Shown piece after piece: positions 55,765 to 64,000 of a stretch of 64,000 nt of DNA (its first letter is position 1; each line of letters starts with the position of its first letter). Position numbers and translations under genes: made by a program. The notes below the pieces were generated by a model. The model searched no databases. It worked only from the letters and a program-made list of their open reading frames with translations, and was not told where the DNA came from. The stretch spans positions 372,001 through 436,000 of the forward strand of contig JAMYHL010000027.1 of assembly GCA_025531455.1 (NCBI GenBank). The letters are read 5' to 3'. The DNA is from Apiotrichum sp. Y4204. Its lineage: Eukaryota > Basidiomycota > Tremellomycetes > Trichosporonales > Trichosporonaceae.

Positions 55765-57926
55765 CAAGGGTAAGAAATGCTCAGAGACACCTCATGCACT
55801 CCCCAATATTGTTTGAAAGGTTTCAATCTGTCTCAAGTACCGGCTCAATATAATCAGTGGATCTGCTGATTGTCTGACAAAGCGACTTACAAGGGAAAGC
55901 ACTCACAAAGCCCGGTGACAAAACGATGGCAGTCCAGAGGGAGTGGCGAGTCCGTGGGGATTAACGTTGGCTCTCCTCGGCTTGAACTCGAAGAGCGGCG
56001 TTCTGATGGCAGATGGTAAAAACGTTCTCTACGTTGTGGGAAACTCAACGTTCGTATCCGACAACGCTCGAGTGCAAACAACTCGCAAGTGCGTTCAGCC
56101 CCAAACACACAACTCAGCATTGCCACGGTAGCCCCCACCACAAATGTGTGTCTAAGAGATTACCAATCGGTTGCACAGCAGCTGACCTGCGGGCACTGCC
56201 ACACAGCAACTTTGCACACACACTGCACACCTTTTGTGACATCTGCTGGCATGTCTGTGTGGGGCTTCCGCGACCAAGCTGCAGCGCTGGACAACCGGGA
56301 CTGGTGGGAGAATTCCGACACAATGACTGCTCCGAGCCGACGCCGAGCTCTTATTGTTTTCCAGAACTCCGATCTGCGTCTCTGCAGAATGGATTTTCGT
56401 GGGCCGTGCATGCCTACATAAAGGAGAGCGAGCTGCAGACTTGCATGTTGACTGTGACTCATCACCCACGGACTTTCGTCTCGCACTCGCATTCGCTCGC
56501 ACCAACAACTCACCCGGCCGCCCAGCCAGGAACACGCCACGCTCTCCCTCCCTGGAACGCGCTCGGACCAGTCTTCCAAAATAGGAAACCCCAATCTTTG
56601 CAGGGAAATGGACAGGGAAGCGCGCAGCTTTGCTTCTTTGCTAAGACAAACCACGGCCTGGGTGCGACTAACCACCGTGTTATCAGCTTCTTATCTCGCC
56701 GCAGCGGGAATGAATATTATCGCGGGGAGCCCTCTCAGAACGAACAAAAGAATGCTTCTTGGCATGGAATGTCGCGGTCATTATCTGAGAATATCTAAAC
56801 GATAAAAGCAGCAGCTAGCCCCACTTCATTCATATGGTACTCACCCTTTTCTCACCACCACCGGCGTAGTGACGGCCTCGCATTCCGCAACACCTCGCCA
56901 TGGTAATGGGTACACAAATTTCATCCCAAAGCAGTCACATGAGGGAGGCGAGAAGCATGCTCGTGTGTATGTTTACTGATCTCGAGGCCACCTCATTTCT
57001 GACATTGCTATGGGAGAAGACGACAGGATACCAGCCTCCTACACTCAGGTCCGTGCGGGATGAGAGTGGATGCTGAAGGCACTATCGTGTGTGTCGACCT
57101 CTACGGTAGGGGGTATGGCAGGTGCCGCACCCAGCACCCAGCTGCCCAAGCGAGCCAGAGTTGTCGACAGAAAGTATAACCCCCGCCCTCATCCTTGGTT
57201 TCTCTTTCTCTATTCCCCAACCCTTCAACCAACCAGACAATATCGCCAGTTCCCACCTCTCATCAACAACCCGCGACACTCGCACCCAAATGTGAGTAGC
57301 TTGGCCTTCCCTCGCACCCTCTTCCTCCTCGTCACGCCGCCGCGGTCGTCGCTTGCTCGGCGTCGTCGCTGTCGGCGCCGAGCTCGAGAGCAATGTTTGC
57401 CACTTGTTACTCTGGTCGCTGGTCTCTCTCGCACTTGTCCCCGCCTCACTCCTTCCCTCCCAGCCTCGCACTCTCGCTCCCTGTCTTCCACTCCGCTCGC
57501 ACTGCCCTCGCACCACTCTCCTGCTCTATGCCACCATTCGTGTCTTGCTACGCTCCCGGTGCCACTGCTACTTCTGCTTGAACCCCGCACACTGCCTTGG
57601 CAGTGATCTCCCGCACCTTAACCTCTTTATCCCCTCTTAGCTGCATCTCCCACTCCGTTGTTACTCTTGCTGTCTCCATTCTATCAGTAGCGCTTGTTAT
57701 TTCTGTTGCACTGCTCGGCGTCACGGTGGGCTACAGCAAGCCGCCATGACGGTTCTGCAGCTTCTTTCTCGTTTCTGTCCCCATGTTTACTGTTGGCTGT
57801 GGCAAACATGTGCCTTCCCTGTGTGCACCTCCTTGTGGCCTTCCTTACCGCTTCACTCCAATCCCCCGTCTTGTGCTTTTACTGTCTACATCATACTAAT
57901 TCCTACAGCACTCCAACGTTATCAAC
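55765..57926. other. 2.2 kb spacer and 5' leader of the next gene
   Basis: Lower GC than the rest. A 261-codon open frame (56013-56798) is present but unconvincing. From about 57180 the sequence is CT-rich leader; a GTGAGT donor near 57293 and a TACTAATTCCTACAG acceptor near 57908 suggest a 5' UTR intron of roughly 615 nt ending 18 bases before the ATG of the 219-aa gene. Confidence 0.5.
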
Positions 57927-58586
57927 ATGAACAACGGCACCAACAACCCCGCCGACCACGCCCCCGTCGATGGGAACGCGACTCCCCGTCGCCAAGTGCG
58001 CTTTGCCGAGAGCTTCGGCACCCCCGAGCTCGAGGACTCGCCCTCGACTACTCCCCCCAGCAGCCCTGCTGTCGGGAACGACTCCACCGACACTCCCGTC
58101 GGCTTCACCGTTGGCCCCGCCGCCTTCGCCATCGGCACGCCCAGCCCCGCCCCCCGCCGCCCCCGCGCCCGCCAGGCCGCTCAGGAGGCGCAGGTGCTTG
58201 CGCGCTTTGCCGGCCTCCGCCCCCACGGCCCGTCGGGTCCGGTCAACACCACCCCCACCATCCAGCGCCGCCGTGTTATCACGGAGCCTCTGCGCCACGA
58301 CCGCGTCCCCCTGGCGACCGTGGCGACCATGGGTACTGTTGCCCTCACCACTTCGCGCAACGCGAACGTCTCCCGCCGCGTCTCGGCTCCCATCCGCCCG
58401 TTCGTGGACGTTGACGAGGAGGAAGACGACAACAAGCCCAAGCGCAACGTGCGCCGTCGCCGTGGCCGCAAGCTTTCTTGCGGCGGCTACCCCGGCTTTA
58501 CCGTCTACCGGGACCCGGAGGACGATGATGACAACAAGGAGAACATCCCTCCTCCTATGGCCCCCATGCTGGGCCGCATCCGTTAG
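57927..58586 (+). CDS. Disordered basic/acidic protein with RVxF-like and NKENIPP motifs, not recognised
   Basis: Single coding exon, 219 aa, ATG 57927. Low complexity: N-terminal RRQVRFAESF (an RVxF-like PP1 docking motif), Thr/Pro-rich phosphorylation-type sites (STTPPSSP, GTPSPAP), an Ala/Arg helix, an acidic patch DVDEEEDDNKPKR, the basic run RRRRGRK and the ending DDDDNKENIPPPMAPMLGRIR. NKENIPP-type motifs also occur in mitotic and cell-cycle proteins, so a regulated nuclear protein is conceivable. No enzymatic domain. A long spliced leader probably precedes it. Confidence 0.6.
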   Translation: MNNGTNNPADHAPVDGNATPRRQVRFAESFGTPELEDSPSTTPPSSPAVGNDSTDTPVGFTVGPAAFAIGTPSPAPRRPRARQAAQEAQVLARFAGLRPHGPSGPVNTTPTIQRRRVITEPLRHDRVPLATVATMGTVALTTSRNANVSRRVSAPIRPFVDVDEEEDDNKPKRNVRRRRGRKLSCGGYPGFTVYRDPEDDDDNKENIPPPMAPMLGRIR

Positions 58587-59326
58587 GATGGGGATGTTCT
58601 CCTTTCGTCCCCGGGTCGCGTCGACCCTCGCGCCGTTCGGCATCAAGCTCGTCAACATCGGCGGGCTTTCATGTTATTTGTCCCGGTATAATTCCCCATT
58701 CCCCTTCTCTTGTAGCCTTTTTGCTGCTTGATGCTTTACTTTTATAGTCTTTTCAATGTACATATTTTTACACTCGTGGCTGCTGCAGTTGACCAGGACC
58801 CAGGATTCTCCGGTGTGTGTTTACTACCTGCGGCGCCGTGGACACGGTTTGCCACTCGCCACACACCATTTTGCCACGCGTTCGTGTGGAGGTGGGAAAA
58901 AGAAATCAGTCGCGAAACACAAACCTCAGGTTGCATTTGAATCAGTGGCACTTCCTTGGTCATGGCTCTTGCCTAGTCTCCACCAAGTGCCCGGTCACTC
59001 GGCTTTATTGCCCTGCGCCCCTTGCTGCTTATGGCTATTTGGCGGAAGAAAGAACGTCGCCTCCCACGACCGGTGCGTGTAGCAAGACAGTGCTGTGCCG
59101 CTGCGGATGAAGGTTGCTGTCAATGGCTTTTCAGGTAGTCAATGTCGTGTTCCCTGAGTTTCTTCAAATTGTTGTGTAGTTCCAGAGACCCAACACATGT
59201 GCACATTTAGTTACAGCTTCGTCACGCGTCAATGGATGTCATGTCATGTACACTAATGATACAGATGTTTTATAATCGCCGCCACGTCGGACCCTCGGCG
59301 CCCGCCATCGCAATCCGCAGTCTGCT
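58587..59326. other. Spacer between convergent orphan genes
   Basis: About 740 bp, T-rich on the plus strand just after the 219-aa gene (likely 3' UTR). No gene seen. Confidence 0.5.
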
Positions 59327-60506
59327 CTACCAGCGGGGGTAGAGCGACATCCAAAAGGCGCCGGGAACGCCGGGGAATGGCCTCGTAATGGGCAGGTCGA
59401 AGTCGGTTTCCTAATCGTCAGCTCAACTCAATCAACATAGAATAACTCACAACATATGGCGCGGGCATCTCCAGCTCCTCCAGGGTGAACACCATCTCCG
59501 ACGGCCGCTCGAACTCGGCCTCACGCATCCGCGCCTCGCCCGCCGCTGCGGCCGCCAGGCGCGCCTCGCGGTTGATTCGGCGACGGATGGTCGCGGGGCG
59601 AGGCGGAGTCTCGGGGGCGGTGGGGCGGCTAGTGGAGGAAGAGGGGTTGACCCCGGCGGGCGAGGAGGCGCGGGCCCAGTCGAGGCGGTCGTCGTTGTCG
59701 GAGGTGGTCTTGTCGTCGTTCTCGGGGTCCCGGCCGGAGAAGACGTCGGCGTCGAAGTCCGTGCTCCCATCCGAGGCGTTGGCGATCAGCGACGCGTCTT
59801 CGTCACTGTCGGTCTCCGGGTTAAAAAAGGTCGCGAAGGTCATATCGGAGCCTTGTGTCGAGGGCGGCGTGATAAGCCCCCGCAGCGTCGTGTACTCGTA
59901 CGTAATGTACCCCAGCTCGACGCTGCTGTTGTAGGGGGTCACGCCGACAAAGGACACCTCGGAGACGTCCGGGAACTCGACGGTAATCTCCTCGGCGAGC
60001 CCCGAGCGGGCGACCTCCGCAGACGCCGGCGACGCAGCAACCTGCGTGCTCCCACCCGTTCCGTCCTGCAGCTGTCCGAAGAAGGCGCAAACCTCCAAAA
60101 GCTGGAGGACGGGGGAAGGTGAACGGGAGCACGGAGGGGGGACGTCGCCGGGCGCATTCTCAAGGGGCGACTCGATCGTGCCTTCCAGTAGGCCCTTGAG
60201 CTTCCGGATCTTGACGACAGTGGCGGCGGGGTGGGAGGTGATCGAGTACGTCGACGACGGCGACGAGGACGAGGCGGCGTTGACCGAGGACGTGGGCGGG
60301 ACGTACATGACCGAGGGCGACGAGGAGGCAAGGACCGAGGACGACGACGAAATGAAGACCGAGGAGGAGGAAGCGGGCTGATTGTTGCCGTTCGAGAGCT
60401 CGGCCGACTGGGGGCGGTCGAGGAGCTCGAGAGCGCCAAACAGCGAGCCGAAGGTAGCCTCCTTGGGGGTGGAAGCGGTCTCCTTGACGTCGGTGGGCTG
60501 GGTCAT
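59327..60506 (-). CDS. Ser-rich acidic orphan protein
   Basis: Two exons, 59451-60506 and 59327-59410; 379 aa. N-terminus MTQPTDVKETASTPKEATFGSLFGALELLDRP, a long Ser/Val/Pro tract (about 45-95), a helical part KIRKLKGLLEGTIE, a folded-looking segment ITVEFPDVSEVSFVGVTPYN, acidic Asp/Ser-rich stretches, an Arg/Ala/Glu helix (INREARLAAAAAGEARMREAEFE), and a hydrophobic end PITRPFPGVPGAFWMSLYPRW encoded partly by the small second exon. No signal peptide and no known domain. A TATA-like GATATAAA lies about 135 bp upstream. It converges on the 219-aa gene; similar composition may mean similar function but no clear homology is visible. Confidence 0.6.
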
Positions 60507-62444
60507 CGTGTTGGTGATAATGGTGGTGGTGATGGTGGTGTTAGAGGTTGGAAGAGCAGCTCTAAGACTGTCAGAGAGTAGTAAGACTTGGAAGAAGTGG
60601 AGAGTTGTTGGTAGGGAGTCGGAAGACCAGACGGCCTGTGTTTATATCCTCGCGTTCTCGACTTTTTCCAACGCCTGTTGACGGCCTCTCCCTTACGCAT
60701 TGCTGAACTAGATGTGGTATGCGAGGATGTTGGATGTATGTGTGGGCGGGTGCGAGGCGTGTGTCAAGGCCGGGCGAGTGACACACGGTGCGAGCTCGCA
60801 GCGTCGCGCGCACTCGCATCGACTCCGAGTCCGTGGCAGGGCGGCATTGCTGAGGTTAGCTCTCGGGAGTTGTGTGCAGCTCGCACCGGTGATCATGAAT
60901 CAAGTATTGGTGATGCGGTACCCACTCACAGAGTTCGTGTCGTTTGCGCCATCTAGTGTGCGAGAAGATGGTTGATGGTTGATGCCTTCTGGAAATGAGT
61001 TGTGTGATCGATGTCCGTGCCATGACAATAGGGGATGAATCATGTCATTCTGCGACAGGGGATGTTGGATGCGGAAACCTTGAATGACTTTGCCCAGCCT
61101 GAATGAACTCTTGATCCCACAGCACCGCAGTGTCTCATCGTGAGAGCATTGTCGAGTTTAACGCTCGACGCGGTATGGCAGTTGCTGACCGCTCTCTCAC
61201 TGATCGGATTTGCCGCGTTCTCCTCGACTTTAGTCCTTGTCTTTGATGCCAGCTCGTACCAGCGGACAATAGACGGATGCGAGTGATGTGTCGGAGAGTT
61301 GCATAGTTGATCAGCTCTGTAACCTCAAACGGGCTGCTCAACCCCTTTGCATTCGTTGGCACTCGTAGTGACATGTGTTAGGTCAGTCGTGCCCCATTGG
61401 AAACGTAGGGGGAGACCTTGGTGTCGATGGGTCTGCCGCGGAAGTCTCAGTCAAGTCCTCATAATCCAGCACTGCAGTGTCTCACTTTAATGAGGCTCTT
61501 GTTGCCCATCCAGCCTCCGAGAACGAGCATCGCTCAATCGCATGTTCCCGTCTCGCATCGTCGTGAGCATCGTCAGTCTGGTACCAGTCCAGTGAGAGCT
61601 GTGAAAGTTAGCACACACACATACGGACACACACACACTCCCATGTCGCAACAGAGGATGGATGGCTGATGAGAGGGGTACAAAGCCAACAACAACAATG
61701 CACGTGGTGTAGGGACGGGCGCCGGTCGGTCTGTCGCCCCCAAGAGCCATCGTCTGCCTCGGGCATCTAGGGCCTTTGGGCCCCGGCCATGCCGAGCAGC
61801 CGGTCGATCCTAACCGCGATCACACTGACCGGCCTGGGCTACAAGCGTTGAATGCGCTCGTAAATAGCACTGTGATGGACACGTGCAGCGCACCACATGT
61901 GCAGCATAGAGCAACAAGATACAAGGTTTGCACATGATCTGGTCCACAAGCATGTCATTCAGACTTGCCAAGAGCCGGCTGACCGGCAGTGCGGGGCTGT
62001 CTGTGCGGGGCTCCATCCGGCGGCCGGCTAGCGTGGATCTGCGCGGGGCACCAGGGCACCTCGGCGATGAAAGAGACAAGATAAGGAGACCGAGGAGTCG
62101 GACAATTCCCCCCCTTGGCTGGGGCTGGTCGTGTTTTATGGTTTTTGTTCTCTTCTCATCTCCCTCGAGCGCTCTCTCGTCGCATGGGACGGACGAGGTG
62201 GGCGGAGTTGGTGCGTACCTCGCCTGGCGGCTGGACACGTCGAGGGCGGGATGGGACACGAGGTGACGGGCGACAAACTGACATCTTTCTTTCTCTCTCT
62301 CACTCTCACTGACCTCGTTCTTTCGCTTCAACTCTTTATTTGTTTCTGCTCTAAACCTCCCCGATCCACCTTTCAAGTCCTAGTCGACACCACACTCACT
62401 CGCTCCCCCACCCTTTCCACCCCTTAGACTGTAGAATTGCGTCG
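60507..62444. other. 1.9 kb divergent spacer
   Basis: Between the orphan gene and the MFS exporter. No gene supported. Contains a GATATAAA (60641-60648, minus strand) serving the orphan, a CA-repeat near 61610-61640 and a CT-rich tract (62280-62430) before the exporter. Confidence 0.5.
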
Positions 62445-64000
62445 ATGGCCCCATCGACCGCCTCCTTGGCAACCATGACCGGCGCAGGGGAGAAGGGTTC
62501 GGCGACGTACGCCGAGCACGCGGAGAAGACTCTCACCGCCCCCTCCGTCGACGCCCTCACCGCCAGCGAGGCCGACCACACGCTCCCCCGCCGCCCGTGG
62601 ATGGTCAAGACTACCCCGTGGGCCAACATCCTCGGACACGAGTACAAGGGATCCGGCACCGAGGCTGATCCGTACGTCGTCACATGGCTCCCGAGCGCAA
62701 ACGGCTTCGTCGACGTCGAAAATCCTATCACCTACGGGTTCTGGTACAAGTGGGGTGTGACCATCATGGGTGAGTGCATCTCTGGTTGTGTTGGCCACGT
62801 TGATGGTCTCGCGGCCGTCGTCCGGCGGCCGTCGCACGGACACGGTATGCTGGACTCCGTTCCGTCCGCAGTCAATTGCAGTTGATACGTGCCCGTAGAG
62901 CGCACGGCCTTCCATTCCTCGGCAGGTCTCGGCAAGCTTAGAGATAGTCGCTCCCGATTCTGCGCAGTTATTTCTGGGAACTGGTAGTCACTCAAGGGCA
63001 GAAGGACTTCCTCCCAATCGCCCTTCACTTGCTATGAACACCACTAACGGCAGCCGCAACAGGTACGCTGGCCGTGAGCATGGGCTCGTCAATGCTCTCC
63101 GCCGCGATCAAGAGCATTCAACACGACTTTCCAGGCCACAACCAAATGCTCTACATCATGGGTGCGTTTAACTGCCAAGCTTGCACTCACGCCAGTCACT
63201 GGTATTTACGTTCTCGGCTTTGTCGTCGGCCCGCTCCTGTGGGCGCCGATGAGCGAGGTCTTTGGCCGTCGCGCAATGTTCATCTTTACCTACGTTCCCT
63301 TTACTGCCTTCAACGCCGGAGTCTGCGGGGCCCAGACCATGAATGCCATGCTCGTGCTCCGTTTCTTTGCCGGCACGTTCGGAAGCTCGACCATGACCAA
63401 CTCGGGGTGAGTGCGGTGTACTCGGAGGTCTAGGATTCAGCAGCGCTAACTCCCAGCGGCATTATCGCCGACATGTTCGAGGCGCACGAGCGCGGCCTGG
63501 CCATGGGAATCTTCGCCGCCACCCCCTTCCTCGGCCCAGCTATCGGCCCCGTCGTAAGTACTTGTTCACTGTCCTATCTAACCGCAGGGCGGTGGTTTCC
63601 TGTCAGACGCGTCGAACTGGCGCTGGGTCGCGGCCGTGATTGCCGTCTTCGCCGCGCTCCTCACCCTCATCGAGGGCCTCTTCCTGCCCGAGACTTACGC
63701 GCCGGTCCTCCTCCGCGCGCGTGCCAAGCGCCTCTCAGCCGCCACGGGCAAAGTGTACCGCTGCCAGAGCGACGTCGCCAAGCCGCTCAACACCAAGGCC
63801 CTCTTCCTCAACCAGCTCAAGGTCCCGTATGTCCTCCTCTTCACGGAGCCAATCGTGTTCCTCACTGCCCTCTAGTAAGTAACGGTGGAGGAAGAATTCG
63901 TAGGATCGAGGCTGACCTGCAGCATGGCTATCATCTACGCTATCCTCTACGTAAGTATCCATTGACATGCTCCTTTCCACGTCCACCCAGCTAACCATCA
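62445..64000 (+). CDS. MFS drug/polyamine exporter, DHA1 type (3' end cut by window edge)
   Basis: Drug:H+ antiporter 1 family, plasma membrane. Six exons visible: 62445-62769, 63054-63161, 63196-63406, 63457-63553, 63588-63874, 63923-63950; 352 residues in phase, roughly the first two thirds of a 500-550 aa carrier. A polar N-terminus leads to the helix 1 region (WGVTIMAATGTLAVSMGSSM). The family marks are GPLLWAPMSEVFGRR (motif A), NAGVCGAQTMNAMLVLRFFAGTFGSS, ADMFEAHERGLAMGIF and GFLSDASNWRWVAAV (motif C region). TPO1/FLU1-like exporters share these. A further intron begins at 63951; its acceptor may be at 63990 or beyond the window. Confidence 0.9.

Noticed and set aside
56013..56798. 261-codon open frame between the orphan genes
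   Set aside because: Overlaps 110-171 codon frames on both strands, has no domain, odd amino acid mix (His/Cys/Ser-rich) and no upstream promoter signs; probably chance.

Overview
The window is nuclear DNA of a fungus, almost certainly a GC-rich basidiomycete yeast. I infer Tremellomycetes, probably Trichosporonales, from short GTNNGT..CTNAC..AG introns of about 35-60 nt, a Cryptococcus-style double hybrid histidine kinase and an AA14/Cel1-like secreted protein; this is not proven. I support 21 protein-coding genes (19 complete, one cut by each window edge), two intron-bearing tRNA genes and one Pol III-like structured element. Gene models were built by reading exons and splice sites and checking that the codon phase is kept across every junction.

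Layout. 0-8 kb: mitochondrial dicarboxylate-type carrier (cut, -), tRNA-Thr(AGT), alpha/beta hydrolase (+), nitronate monooxygenase (+), GPI-type cysteine-rich wall protein (-). 9-15 kb: double hybrid histidine kinase (-). 17.5-27 kb: lariat debranching enzyme DBR1 (+), secreted GH31 alpha-glucosidase (-) and a divergent LPMO-like secreted protein (+), the last two separated by a 3.2 kb gene-free spacer. 27.5-45.3 kb: a run of small-molecule and nitrogen genes: amino acid permease (-), amidase (-), Dal5-like anion permease (+), arylamine N-acetyltransferase (-), M20 amidohydrolase (+, with a tRNA-Leu inside its last intron), acyl-CoA ligase (+) and a secreted DJ-1/PfpI protein (+). 45.5-49.8 kb: a small coiled-coil protein, a two-lobed GPI-type surface protein without a signal peptide, and a membrane-anchored esterase-like hydrolase. 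50-60.6 kb: a Pol III-like element and five proteins I cannot assign, two of which are tail-to-tail divergent paralogues. 62.4 kb to the end: DHA1-type MFS exporter (cut).

How it may fit together. Permease, amidase, Dal5-like carrier, M20 amidohydrolase and NAT would form a plausible uptake-and-hydrolysis set for amides, ureides or acylated amines, and a triple AGATAA (GATA-factor) site lies among them. The nitronate monooxygenase and the acyl-CoA ligase both end in -ARL, a permitted peroxisomal PTS1. Wall and secretion genes (GH31, LPMO-like, two GPI-type proteins) are scattered between. There is no CRISPR array, rRNA, recognisable transposon or viral gene. Long gene-free stretches are mostly promoters and short tandem repeats.
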